A DNA stretch of 64,000 nt from Ornithinimicrobium flavum (lineage in GTDB: Bacteria > Actinomycetota > Actinomycetes > Actinomycetales > Dermatophilaceae), in assembly GCF_004526345.1 (NCBI RefSeq), contig NZ_CP038213.1:496001-560000 (forward strand), read 5' to 3'. A program made the translations under genes and the position numbers. The notes under the pieces are model-generated. The model was not told the origin of the DNA. It was given only the letters and a program-made list of their open reading frames with translations, and made no database searches. This document shows, piece by piece, positions 15,031 to 23,651 of this stretch. Each line of letters begins with the position of its first letter. Within the stretch, counting starts at the first letter, position 1.

Positions 15031-16017
15031 TCAGCCCGGGGTCCCGACCGGGTGGCGCTCGACCAGCGTCAGGAGGGTCGCGCCGGGCCGGCACCAGAAG
15101 CGGAACGGCGTGTAGGGGTTGCCCCCCAGGCCGGCGGAGACGTGCAGCCACGCGGCATCGGCGGGCGCGAGGCGCGAGGGGGTGGTGCCGGCACCGGGCC
15201 ACCAGCGGGACAGCCCCGCGACGCGGTCGGTCCCCAGGTCGCAGTTCGTCACCAGGGCCCCGACGCCCGGCACCTGGAGCTGCCCCCCGTGGGTGTGCCC
15301 GGCCATGATCAGGCCCGCTCCGTCGGCCGCCATCGCGTCGAGCACCCGCTGGTAGGGGGCGTGGGTGACGCCGATCGTCAGGGCCGCGGTCGGATCGGCC
15401 GGGGCGGAGACGGCGTCGTACCGGTCGCGCTCCAGGTGGGCGTCGTCGGTCCCGACCAGCTCCAGCGCGACCCCGGCCACTGTGAGGCAGGCGCGGCGAT
15501 GGGTCAGGTCGACCCAGCCGCGGTCGGTCAGACCGTCGACCAGGTCCTGCGTGGGCAGCCGCTCGGGCGTGAGCTCCTCGCCCTTGCGGTGGCTGTCGTC
15601 GAAGTAGCGCAGCGGGTTCTTGGGCTTCGGGGGGAAGTAGTCGTTGGACCCCAGGACGAAGACGCCCGGACGGTCCAGCAGGCCGTCGTAGGTGTCGAGC
15701 ACCGCCGGCACGGCCGCCATGTCGGCCAGGTTGTCGCCGGTGCTGACGACCAGGTCCGGCGCCAGGGCCGCCAGACCGGCGACCCAGCTGCGCTTCCGGC
15801 GCTGCCGGGGGACCAGGTGCAGGTCCGAGACGTGCAGCACGCGCACCGGGCCGGACCCCGCGGGCAGGCACGGCACCTCGACCCGCCGCAGGGCGAACCA
15901 CCGCGGCTCCACCCACGTCGCGTAGGCGGCCACCGCGGCACCCGCACCAGCGGCCACGGCCGCGGCGGTGGTGAGCGCACGCCATACCGACCGCGCTCGG
16001 GCATCGGGAGAAACCAT
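15031..16017 (-). CDS. Membrane-anchored metallophosphoesterase
   Basis: A 328-residue calcineurin-like phosphoesterase. A single N-terminal membrane anchor (about residues 13-33) is followed by the two-metal phosphatase fold: HVSDLHL (DxH), VVSTGDN (GD), GSNDYF in the GNH(D/E) position, and the C-terminal GHTHGGQ. The GSND variant replaces the usual His with Asp, as in many YkuE-like members. It lies next to the penicillin-binding protein gene region, as its mycobacterial counterpart does beside ponA2 (recalled synteny), which suggests an envelope role. ATG 16017 lies only 36 bp from the divergent YqeY gene. Confidence 0.85.
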   Translation of the reverse strand: MVSPDARARSVWRALTTAAAVAAGAGAAVAAYATWVEPRWFALRRVEVPCLPAGSGPVRVLHVSDLHLVPRQRRKRSWVAGLAALAPDLVVSTGDNLADMAAVPAVLDTYDGLLDRPGVFVLGSNDYFPPKPKNPLRYFDDSHRKGEELTPERLPTQDLVDGLTDRGWVDLTHRRACLTVAGVALELVGTDDAHLERDRYDAVSAPADPTAALTIGVTHAPYQRVLDAMAADGAGLIMAGHTHGGQLQVPGVGALVTNCDLGTDRVAGLSRWWPGAGTTPSRLAPADAAWLHVSAGLGGNPYTPFRFWCRPGATLLTLVERHPVGTPG

Positions 16018-16053
16018 GACGGGATCCTCCCAGGTGGATGGGAGACTGGTCGC

Positions 16054-16518
16054 ATGACTGACCGCACCGGACTCAAGGCCACCCTTCAGCAGCACCTCAC
16101 CGACGCCATGCGGGCACAGGACAAGGTGCGTGCCGGGACCCTGCGGATGGTGCTGACGGCCGTGACCAACGAGGAGGTCGCCGGGAAGGCCCATCGCGAG
16201 CTGTCCGACGACGAGGTGCTCAAGGTGGTGGCCAAGGAGGCCAAGAAGCGGCGGGAGGCGGCCGAGGCCTACCACGGGGCCGGGCGGGCGGAGCTGGCCG
16301 CCCAGGAGGAGGCCGAGCTGGTCGTCCTGGAGGGCTACCTGCCCGCCCAGCTCTCCGACGAGGAGCTGCTGGCCATGGCCCGCGACGCGGTCGCCGAGGC
16401 CGGCGTCGAGGACCTGCGCGGTATGGGGCAGGTCATGAAGATGCTGCAGCCTCGGGTCGCGGGTCGGGCCGAGGGCGGGCGCATCGCCGCCGCGGTGCGC
16501 CAGGCGCTGGGGGCCTGA
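16054..16518 (+). CDS. GatB/YqeY domain-containing protein
   Basis: A 154-residue cytoplasmic protein of the YqeY family. Helical residues 5-95 (LKATLQQHLTDAMRAQDKVRAGTLRMVL, KEAKKRREAAEAY) are followed by the small domain ending in the family motif GMGQVMKMLQPRVAGRAEGGRIAAAVRQAL. It resembles the tail domain of the GatB amidotransferase subunit and may bind tRNA, but its exact role is unsettled. Length is typical. It is transcribed divergently from the metallophosphoesterase with a 36-bp shared spacer. Confidence 0.9.
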   Translation: MTDRTGLKATLQQHLTDAMRAQDKVRAGTLRMVLTAVTNEEVAGKAHRELSDDEVLKVVAKEAKKRREAAEAYHGAGRAELAAQEEAELVVLEGYLPAQLSDEELLAMARDAVAEAGVEDLRGMGQVMKMLQPRVAGRAEGGRIAAAVRQALGA

Positions 16519-16573
16519 GCGCGGGCGGTCGCCGGGCACGCACCGGTAGGCCCGACGCGCCGCGCCCCGCCGC

Positions 16574-17212
16574 TCACGGCGACCGGTCCGCGCCGATCAG
16601 CCCGAGCAGCTCCTCCAGCGCGCCCACCCGTCGGATACCGGGCTGCCCGTGCTCCACGCCCGCGGTGACCAGCAGCACCCCCAGGACGCCTGCGGACCCG
16701 GCCGCCTCGACGTCCGCGGGCCGGTCGCCGACCATGAGCACGTCGGCCGGGTCGAGGTCGTGCCGGCGGAGGAGCTCGGCCACCATGGCGGGGTCCGGTT
16801 TGCGGGGGAACCCGTCGGAGGCGCTGACCAGGTCGTCGACCTCGAGGCCGGCCGCCGAGAGCAGCTCGAGGGCGCTCTGCCGGTCGCGGTGCGTCGCCAC
16901 GAGGTTCGACCCGCCCCCGGCCCGCACCGCGGCCAGGACCTCCTCCGCCCCGGCCATTGGGGCCGGCGGGTCGTCGCGCCACGTCTCCCGGGTGGCCGCG
17001 TAGGCCTCCCGGAGCGCCATCTCGGGGACCCCGTGGCGGTCGGAGAGCTCGGAGATGGCGTGGCCGCTGGAGACGCGGGTGAGCCGGGCCACCTCGTCCA
17101 GGAGGGAGGGCTCCGGCTCACCGCCTCCCGTGACGGCCCGGGCCAGGGCCCGGTCGACCACGGGGTAGGTGTCCAGCAGGGTTCCGCCGAGGTCCCAGAT
17201 CACGCTGCGCAT
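16574..17212 (-). CDS. HAD-family hydrolase (phosphoglycolate phosphatase-like)
   Basis: A 212-residue haloacid dehalogenase-fold phosphatase. Motif I reads WDLGGTLLDT (residues about 6-15), with Gly where the general acid Asp normally sits (DxD becomes DLG). Motif II is probably VATHRD, motif III is the Lys in FPRKPDP, and motif IV is VLMVGDRPADVEAA. A helical cap lies at about 20-85. The DxG form of motif I is unusual and may lower or change phosphatase activity. The gene is co-directional with the penicillin-binding protein, 53 bp downstream of it. The substrate is unknown. Confidence 0.8.
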   Translation of the reverse strand: MRSVIWDLGGTLLDTYPVVDRALARAVTGGGEPEPSLLDEVARLTRVSSGHAISELSDRHGVPEMALREAYAATRETWRDDPPAPMAGAEEVLAAVRAGGGSNLVATHRDRQSALELLSAAGLEVDDLVSASDGFPRKPDPAMVAELLRRHDLDPADVLMVGDRPADVEAAGSAGVLGVLLVTAGVEHGQPGIRRVGALEELLGLIGADRSP

Positions 17213-17265
17213 GACCCATCGTCACCCGCCGGCCACCCGGGGAGGAAGCTGCCCTCCCGTGTGTC

Positions 17266-19920
17266 TCAGCCCTGGCCCTCGTCGTCCCCGTCGTCGTCCT
17301 GCCCCGGGGGGTCGGGGTTGCCGGGCGGGCTGGGCGGCGGCGCGGGCGCCGGCGGCGGCTCCGGCTCGGAGGTGGGCGGCGGCTCGGGCTCGGGCTCGGT
17401 GGTGGGCGGCGGCTCCGGCTGCGAGGGCGGCTGGGGTGCCGGCGACGGCTGCGAGGGGGGCTGCGAGGGCTGCGGGGCCACCGGGGGGGCGAAGCCGCTC
17501 GAGACGTGCAGCACCACCGGGGTCGAGGTCTGGATCGAGGAGCCGACCCCCGGGGTGGTGTAGACGACGACACCCTCGGGCTGGCTGGAGGAGACGCGCT
17601 CGATCGTGCCGGTGAGCCCCGCGTCGCGCAGCTCGTCCTGGGCCTCCTCGACGGGCAGGCCCACCACCTGGGGGATGGTGACCCGCTTGCCGTTGAGCAG
17701 CTCGTCGGTGGGCTCGGGCCAGTCCTGCGGCTCCGTGTCGCGCAGCGCCCAGTCCATGATCCGCTTCCACGTCGGCGCGGCCAGCGACGAGCCGTAGAGC
17801 GGGCCCTCGATGTAGCGGTCGCCGACCTGGATGTCGACGAGCGTCTCGGGGGACCGGGCCGCGCCGGGGACGTTGCCGACGAAGACGGCCGTGGACAGCT
17901 GGGGGGTGAACCCCGCGAACCAGGTGTGCGACGCGTTGTTGTTGGTGCCGGTCTTGCCGGCGGAGGGACGCTCACCGTCCAGGACGGCCAGGTAACCCGA
18001 CCCCTGGGGGCTGACGACCCCCTTGAGCAGCTCGATCGAGGCGTGCGCGATCTCCTCGTCGATGGCTCGCTCGCACTCACCCACCTCGAGCGGGAGCTCG
18101 TTGCCCTTGGCGTCGGTGATGCGGGTCACCGGCACCGGCGGGCAGTAGATGCCGCCGGAGGCGAAGGTGGCGTAGGAGGCGGCGACCGTCAGCGGGCTGG
18201 CCCAGTCCGAGCCGAGGACGAGCGAGGTGGCGAGCCGGCTCTCCGCGTTGCCGGGGTCCTCGCCGTAGACCCCGCCACGGGAGTTCTGCAGGCCCATCGC
18301 CGTCATGGTGTCACCGATGTCGCAGGTGCCGACCTGGGAGGCCAGCGAGGCGAAGGCGGTGTTGACCGACTGTGCAGAGGCGTCCCGCAGGCTCATCTCC
18401 TCGGGCATCGCGTTGTCCCCGGAGTTGCGGACGGTCCAGTACTCCTCGCCGATCGTGCACCCCTCGTCGAAGTCCTCGGGCAGGAAGACCGCGGCGTCGA
18501 AGACGTCGTCGGGGTCGGTGGGCCACTCCTCCTGGGGGACCGGGTCCTCCGGGTTGTCCAGCCAGACGTTGCCCCACGTGGCCTTCCCCGGCTCGCGGAT
18601 GCTGATCTCCGCCTCCACGGGGACGCCCTTCTCCAGGGCCTCCACGATGGTGTAGGCCTTGGCGACGGAACCGACCTCCATACCACCGGGGCCGCCGAAG
18701 CGGTCGTCGACGTTCCAGTTGACCGAGGTCTTCTCGATCTTGTCGGTGCTCTCCTCGAAGGAGTACTCGCTGGACTGGTTGAAGGCCAGGACGTGGCCGG
18801 TGCCGGGCTCGACCACGGAGGCGGCCGAGGCGAGGTAGTAGTCGTTGTCGTAGGGCGTGGCCTCGAGCAGGATCTCGTGCAGCTGGTCGGAGAGCTCCAA
18901 ATCCAGCGTGGTCTCGACGGTGAGCCCGTTGGTCGTGAGGTTCTCGTAGCGCTCCTCCCGCGTGTCGCCCAGCGCGGGCTGGGTCATCAGCCACGCCTCC
19001 ACGTAGTCGCAGAAGTAGGGGTTGCGGGAGTTCAGGCAGGAGCGCTGGCTGTCCGTGCGGAGCCGGTCCTCGACCTCGACGGCGAACGCCTCGTCCGCCT
19101 CGGCCTGGTCGATCATGCCCAGCTCGAGCATCTTGGCGATGACGAGGTCGCGGCGGGCCTGCGCGGCCTCGGGATTGGTGACCGGGTTGGTCGTGGAGGG
19201 GGAGCGGACGATGCCGGCCAGCAGCGCGGCCTCGGCGACGGTGAGCTCGGAGGCGTTCTTGTCGAAGTAGTTGCGGGCGGCCGCCTCGACCCCGTAGGAG
19301 TTGTTGCCGTAGAAGGCGAGGTTGAGGTAGCCGGTGAGGATCTCGTCCTTGGTGAGCCGCTCCTCCAGGGTGATGGCGTACTTCAGCTCGCGCAGCTTGC
19401 GGATGTAGCCCTCCATGCCCGCGCGGGCCTGGGCGGCGTTCCACGCCTCCGCGTCGTTCTCCTTCACGGCCTGCTCCACCAGCGCCAGCTTGATGTACTG
19501 CTGGGTCAGCGTCGAGCCGCCCTGGGTGTTGTCGGTGGTGGCGTTCTGCACCACGGCCCGCGCCAGCGCCTCCAGGTCCATCCCCCCGTGCTGGAAGAAG
19601 CGCTCGTCCTCGATGGCGACCTGGGCGTCCTTCATGGCCTGGGAGATGTCCTCGCTGGCCACGATGATGCGGTTCTGCTTGGCGGGGGTGGCGATGACGC
19701 TGCCGTCGGCGGCGAGGATCCGGGACTGCTGGGCCAGCGGGTTCTGCTCGAGGTCCCCGGGCAGCTGCTCGAACATGCCCACGCTCTCGCGGGCCGCGAA
19801 ACCGGCGGCCCCGACGACGGGGGCGAGCAGACCCGCACCGATGATCCCCATGAGCACCGAGACGGCCAGGAAGACCCCGAGCAGGGAGGTCACCCTGGCG
19901 ACCGTGAGAGCAGAGCGCAT
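17266..19920 (-). CDS. Bifunctional class A penicillin-binding protein with PASTA domain
   Basis: An 884-residue enzyme that polymerises lipid II and cross-links peptidoglycan at the outer face of the membrane. N-terminal anchor: about residues 10-40. GT51 glycosyltransferase: about 65-250, with the EDERFF motif at 104-109. Transpeptidase: active-site Ser418 in SVAK, then SVN in AQSVNTAF, and KTG in SAGKTGTNNN. One PASTA domain near 755-820 (IPQVVGLPVEEAQDELRDAGL) is followed by a long Pro/Glu/Ser-rich tail ending in acidic residues. The architecture matches actinobacterial PonA2/PBP1. The SxxK context GSVAK instead of GSTFK is a mild departure. An upstream promoter probably lies in 19921-19957 or beyond. 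Confidence 0.95.
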   Translation of the reverse strand: MRSALTVARVTSLLGVFLAVSVLMGIIGAGLLAPVVGAAGFAARESVGMFEQLPGDLEQNPLAQQSRILAADGSVIATPAKQNRIIVASEDISQAMKDAQVAIEDERFFQHGGMDLEALARAVVQNATTDNTQGGSTLTQQYIKLALVEQAVKENDAEAWNAAQARAGMEGYIRKLRELKYAITLEERLTKDEILTGYLNLAFYGNNSYGVEAAARNYFDKNASELTVAEAALLAGIVRSPSTTNPVTNPEAAQARRDLVIAKMLELGMIDQAEADEAFAVEVEDRLRTDSQRSCLNSRNPYFCDYVEAWLMTQPALGDTREERYENLTTNGLTVETTLDLELSDQLHEILLEATPYDNDYYLASAASVVEPGTGHVLAFNQSSEYSFEESTDKIEKTSVNWNVDDRFGGPGGMEVGSVAKAYTIVEALEKGVPVEAEISIREPGKATWGNVWLDNPEDPVPQEEWPTDPDDVFDAAVFLPEDFDEGCTIGEEYWTVRNSGDNAMPEEMSLRDASAQSVNTAFASLASQVGTCDIGDTMTAMGLQNSRGGVYGEDPGNAESRLATSLVLGSDWASPLTVAASYATFASGGIYCPPVPVTRITDAKGNELPLEVGECERAIDEEIAHASIELLKGVVSPQGSGYLAVLDGERPSAGKTGTNNNASHTWFAGFTPQLSTAVFVGNVPGAARSPETLVDIQVGDRYIEGPLYGSSLAAPTWKRIMDWALRDTEPQDWPEPTDELLNGKRVTIPQVVGLPVEEAQDELRDAGLTGTIERVSSSQPEGVVVYTTPGVGSSIQTSTPVVLHVSSGFAPPVAPQPSQPPSQPSPAPQPPSQPEPPPTTEPEPEPPPTSEPEPPPAPAPPPSPPGNPDPPGQDDDGDDEGQG

Positions 19921-19957
19921 GGGTCCACGGTACGGGAGGTTCCTGAGGAAACCCCGT

Positions 19958-20748
19958 TCATCGCGGGGCGAGCAGCCCCTCGATGGCGTCCCGGAGGACC
20001 GTGCGGGCCGGGTGCGTGGGGTCGACGAGGGGGAAGTGGGTGACCCCGGGCAGGAGGACGAGACGGTCGCGTCCGGGGTCGCCCGCCTGCTCCCACCAGG
20101 AGCGGGCCACCTCGAGCGGCACCTGCTCGTCCTGGTCCCCGTGCACGACGACGACGGGGTATGGGGCGCGCCCGAGCCGCGCCGGGTCCGCCGCGCCCCA
20201 GGCGGTCGGGTCCGCGGCGGGGGTCGAGCCCATCAGGGCGGCTGCGGCGTCGCCGTCCAGGCCCAGCCGGTGGACCAGGTGAAGGTCCAGGCAGCCCGCG
20301 AGGCTGACCGCCCCGGCGAGGCCGGGGACCGTGCTCGCCTCTGCTCCCCGACCTGGTGCAGGGTCCACACCGCCAGGTGGCCGCCGGCGGAGTGCCCGAC
20401 GAGGACCACGGGGCACGCCCCGGCCTCGTCCCGCCCGACGGCGGCGACCGCCGCGACCACGTCATCCCCGGTCGCCGGCCACCCGCCCCCGGGCAGCCCG
20501 GGACGGACGTACTCGACCAGCGCCACCGCATACCCCTCCTCGGCGAGCGAGGCGGCCAGGGGCCGCAGGTGGACGCGGTCCCACTCCGCCCGCCAGAACC
20601 CTCCGTGGACCAGGAGCACCCAGGCGTGCGGCTCCCCCGGGGGCTCGTGCACCTCGTAGACCTGGTGCGCAGCCGGGCCGTAGGGGACGGTGCGGGAGGG
20701 GTCAGGTCCCCGGAGGTCGAGAATGCCGCGGTCGGGGGAGGTGCTCAC
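19958..20748 (-). pseudogene. Alpha/beta hydrolase (esterase/dienelactone-like), frameshifted at about 20346-20349
   Basis: The first part (MSTSPDRGILDLRG ... VLLVHGGFWRAEWDR ... VVLVGHSAGGHLAVWTLHQVG) is in one frame. The second part (AEASTVPGLAGAVSLAGC ... VVVVHGDQDEQVPLEVARSW ... LLPGVTHFPLVDP) is in another. One extra base in the CCCC run at 20346-20349 joins them into a protein of about 263 residues with the complete triad: nucleophile elbow GHSAG, acid Asp in HGDQDE and His in GVTHF. The HGGFW oxyanion motif resembles kynurenine formamidase/BD-FAE-type esterases. The gene is oriented toward the PBP gene. The homopolymer location suggests a sequence error. Confidence 0.75.
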
Positions 20749-20781
20749 GGTCGTTTCCTAGCACGCTGCTACCTTCCCCGC

Positions 20782-22062
20782 ATGAGTGCTCGTCCCTCCT
20801 GGGTGGGGCAGCGTCGCCCCCGCAAGGTCGCGGTCGTCGGCGCCGGCATCGTCGGGCTGGCCACCGCGTGGCACCTGCTCGAGCGCGGGGTGGGGGTGAC
20901 GGTGCTCGAGCGCAGCGGCGTGGCCGCCGGCGCCTCGTTCGGCAACGCCGGCTGGCTGACCCCCGGCCTGGCCGTGCCGCTCGCCGACCCGGCCGTCCTC
21001 GGCTACGGCGTCGGGGCGATCCTGGACCCGGCCTCCCCGATCTCCGTGCCGCCGCAGGCCGACCTCGGTCTCGCGCTCTTCCTCGCCCGCTTCGCGGCGC
21101 GCTGCCGGATGCCGCAGTGGCGTCGGACGATGGCGGCCCTCGTGCCGCTGAACACGATGGCGCTGGAGGCCTACGACCAGCTCGAGGCCGGCGGGCTCGA
21201 GGTGCGGACCGTCCCCGGTCCCATGGTGGCGGCGTTCACCACCGAGAAGGCCGTCGCGTCCCTCTTCCACGAGCTCGACCTCATCCGGGCGGCCGGGCAG
21301 GACGTCGACGCCGAGCGGGTCGACGGCGAGCGGGTGCGCGAGATGGCCCCCGTCGTGTCGCCCGACGTGGGCTTCGGGGTCGTCATCAAGGGGCAGCGGC
21401 GCATCGACCCCGGACCGTTCATGGAGTCCCTCGCGGACGCCGTGCGGGCCCGGGGGGGCGAGGTGCGGGTGGGCGCCGAGGTGGCCCGCCTGCGCCACGG
21501 GGCAGGGGGGATCTTCGTGGACGTGGTCGGTGGGGAGCCGGTGCGCGCCGACCAGGTCGTCCTGGCCACGGGCGCCTGGCTGCCGCGGCTCGCGGGGCCG
21601 CACGGCGTCCGCCAGCCGCTGCGGGCCGGACGCGGCTACTCCTTCTCGGTGCCGGGACCTGACTCCGAGCTGGCGGTCCCGGTCTACTTCCCGCACGAGC
21701 GGCTGGTCTGCACCCCCCTGGGCGGCGGGCGCATCCGGATCGGCGGCACCATGGAGTTCCGCCCCACCGACGCGCCCCTCGTGCAGGCCCGGATCGACGG
21801 GCTGGTGTCCACCGGCCGGCCGCTGCTGCCCTCGCTGGACCTGTCGGCCGCCGCCCGCGAAGACGAGTGGGTGGGCTCGCGGCCGGTCACCCTCGACGGG
21901 CTCCCGCTCGTCGGTCCGGCGCGCACGCCGGGGGTATGGGTGCACGGAGGTCACGGGATGTGGGGCATGTGCCAGGGCCCGGCGACCGCCCGTCTGCTCG
22001 TCGAGCAGATGATGACCGGGACGGTGCCGGAGGCGCTGCGGCCGCTCGACCCGTTGCGGTGA
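20782..22062 (+). CDS. FAD-dependent D-amino acid dehydrogenase-like oxidoreductase
   Basis: A 426-residue DAO-family flavoenzyme. The Rossmann FAD motif is VAVVGAGIVGLATAWHL (residues about 16-32), followed by ERSGVAAGASFGNAGWLTPG, the DadA signature. A C-terminal FAD contact reads LPLVGPARTPGVWVHGGHGMWGMCQGPATA. DadA-type enzymes oxidise D-amino acids to 2-oxo acids and pass electrons to the respiratory chain, often working with D-Ala released from the wall. It starts at ATG 20782, 33 bp from the divergent hydrolase. The neighbouring RidA gene would detoxify the imine products of such an oxidase, an attractive functional link (inference). Confidence 0.85.
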   Translation: MSARPSWVGQRRPRKVAVVGAGIVGLATAWHLLERGVGVTVLERSGVAAGASFGNAGWLTPGLAVPLADPAVLGYGVGAILDPASPISVPPQADLGLALFLARFAARCRMPQWRRTMAALVPLNTMALEAYDQLEAGGLEVRTVPGPMVAAFTTEKAVASLFHELDLIRAAGQDVDAERVDGERVREMAPVVSPDVGFGVVIKGQRRIDPGPFMESLADAVRARGGEVRVGAEVARLRHGAGGIFVDVVGGEPVRADQVVLATGAWLPRLAGPHGVRQPLRAGRGYSFSVPGPDSELAVPVYFPHERLVCTPLGGGRIRIGGTMEFRPTDAPLVQARIDGLVSTGRPLLPSLDLSAAAREDEWVGSRPVTLDGLPLVGPARTPGVWVHGGHGMWGMCQGPATARLLVEQMMTGTVPEALRPLDPLR

Positions 22063-22083
22063 GAGGCCGGTAGGGTCGGCCCC

Positions 22084-22248
22084 ATGACGAACCAGCAGTG
22101 GGAGTACGCCACCGTTCCGCTCCTCATCCACGCGACCAAGCAGATCCTCGACCAGTGGGGCGAGGACGGCTGGGAGCTCGTGCAGGTGGTCCCCGGGCCG
22201 GGCGAGGGGGCCAACCTCGTGGCCTACCTCAAGCGTCCCAAGGGCTGA
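22084..22248 (+). CDS. DUF4177-type small protein
   Basis: A 54-residue protein: MTNQQWEYATVPLLIHATKQ, then ILDQWGEDGWELVQVVPGP and NLVAYLKRPKG. The QWEY...GWELV...YLKRP pattern is that of the DUF4177 family, which in actinobacteria lies directly before ridA. It lies 21 bp after the oxidoreductase and 7 bp before ridA, so all are probably one transcript. Function unknown. Confidence 0.85.
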   Translation: MTNQQWEYATVPLLIHATKQILDQWGEDGWELVQVVPGPGEGANLVAYLKRPKG

Positions 22249-22255
22249 GGTCCTC

Positions 22256-22729
22256 GTGAGTGCCGTCGAGGCGCGGTTGGCCGAGCTGGGCCACACCGTC
22301 CCCGAGGTGGTCCCACCCCTGGCCGCCTACGTGCCGGCCGTGCAGCACGGCGACCTGGTCTTCAGCTCCGGCCAGCTCCCCATGGTCGACGGCGTCCTGG
22401 CCGCCACCGGCAAGGTCGGTGAGGGCCCGGGCCTGGTGGACCCGGAGGAGGCCCACCGGCTGGCCGGGATCTGCGCGCTCAACGCCGTCGCGGCCGTGCG
22501 GTCCGTCGTCGGCGACCTCGACCGGGTGGCCCGGGTCCTCAAGGTCGTCGGCTTCGTGGCGAGCGACCCGTCCTTCACCGGCCAGCCCGCCGTGGTCAAC
22601 GGCGCCTCCGAGCTGCTGAGGGCCGCCTTCGGCGAGGCCGGGGTCCACGCCCGCTCCGCCGTGGGGGTGACCAGCCTGCCGCTGGACACCCCGGTCGAGG
22701 TCGAGATCACGGTCGCCCTGCGCGACTGA
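22256..22729 (+). CDS. RidA/YjgF-family reactive imine deaminase
   Basis: A 157-residue member of the RidA superfamily, close to the longer actinobacterial form. Visible are the N-terminal LAELGHTVPEVVPPLAAYVPAV, the core GDLVFSSGQLPMVDG, and the C-terminal HARSAVGVTSLPLDTPVEVEITVAL, which corresponds to the RxxVxVxxLPxxxxVEIE pattern with the active-site Arg retained (Arg in HARSAVG). RidA hydrolyses 2-aminoacrylate-type imines and protects PLP enzymes. GTG start; it is 4 bp from the Nudix gene downstream. Confidence 0.85.
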   Translation: MSAVEARLAELGHTVPEVVPPLAAYVPAVQHGDLVFSSGQLPMVDGVLAATGKVGEGPGLVDPEEAHRLAGICALNAVAAVRSVVGDLDRVARVLKVVGFVASDPSFTGQPAVVNGASELLRAAFGEAGVHARSAVGVTSLPLDTPVEVEITVALRD

Positions 22730-22733
22730 CCCC

Positions 22734-23651
22734 ATGGCCGGAGCTCCCTACCGCGACTTCCCGATGCCGGCCGTCATCGCCGAGCAGACCCGACGCTGGC
22801 TGGACACCGCGCAGGAGGAGCGCACGGTCGCCCCGGCCCGGGCCTCGGCCACCGTGCTGCTCGCGCGTGAGGCCGCGGCCGAGGTGGCGGGTGTCGCCCC
22901 CGGGTCGGCCGTGGAGGTGTTCGTCCTGCGCCGGGCCGCCGGGATGGCCTTCGCCGGGGGGATGCTGGCCTTCCCCGGTGGCGGGGTCGACGCCCGCGAC
23001 GCCGACCCGAGCCTGCCCTGGGCCGGTCCCGACCCCGCGCGGTGGGCCCGCCGGCTGCAGGTGGCGGAGCCGATCGCCCGCGAGCTGGTCATCGCCGCCG
23101 CCCGCGAGGTCTTCGAGGAGTGCGGGGTCCTGCTGGCCGGACCCAGCGCCGACGAGGTCGTCGCGGACCTCACCGACCCCTCGTGGGACCGCGAGCGGGA
23201 GGCGTTGCTGGACCGCTCGCAGAGCTTCGCAGAGATGCTCACCTGGCTCGACCTCGTGCTGCGCACCGACCTGCTGGCGCTGCGGGGCCACTGGACCACC
23301 CCGGTCTGCGAGCCGCGCCGCTACGACACCAGGTTCTTCGCCGCCCGCATGCCCGGCGGGCAGGTGGCCGACGACCGCAGCTCGGAGGCGGAGGTCGCGG
23401 GATGGGCCACCCCCGCCGACATCCTGCGGGCGCAGGCCGAGGGCCGGGAGGTGCTCCTGCCCCCGACGCAGGTCATGGTGGAGCAGCTGATGGAGGTGCC
23501 CGTGGGGGGCCTGGACGACTGGCTCGCCCGCCCGGTCCCGGTCCACCCCGTGCAGCCCTGGCCGGTCGAGCACGGGGGCACGCTCTGGATGCGGTCGCCG
23601 GTCGGCCCCGACGGTCACGGGCTGCCGGTCCCCGGGACGGACCTCCGATGA
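22734..23651 (+). CDS. Nudix hydrolase (NUDT19-like)
   Basis: A 305-residue hydrolase of nucleoside-diphosphate-linked substrates. The Nudix box is split by an insert: FPGGGVDARDAD at residues about 79-90, then REVFEECGVLL at about 123-133, keeping REVFEE for metal binding. The longer spacing and C-terminal extension (CEPRRYDTRFFAARMP) resemble the NUDT19/CoA-type Nudix group. The stop overlaps the start of the next gene (23648-23651, ATGA), showing coupling with the metallo-beta-lactamase-fold protein. The substrate is not determinable by eye. Confidence 0.8.
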   Translation: MAGAPYRDFPMPAVIAEQTRRWLDTAQEERTVAPARASATVLLAREAAAEVAGVAPGSAVEVFVLRRAAGMAFAGGMLAFPGGGVDARDADPSLPWAGPDPARWARRLQVAEPIARELVIAAAREVFEECGVLLAGPSADEVVADLTDPSWDREREALLDRSQSFAEMLTWLDLVLRTDLLALRGHWTTPVCEPRRYDTRFFAARMPGGQVADDRSSEAEVAGWATPADILRAQAEGREVLLPPTQVMVEQLMEVPVGGLDDWLARPVPVHPVQPWPVEHGGTLWMRSPVGPDGHGLPVPGTDLR

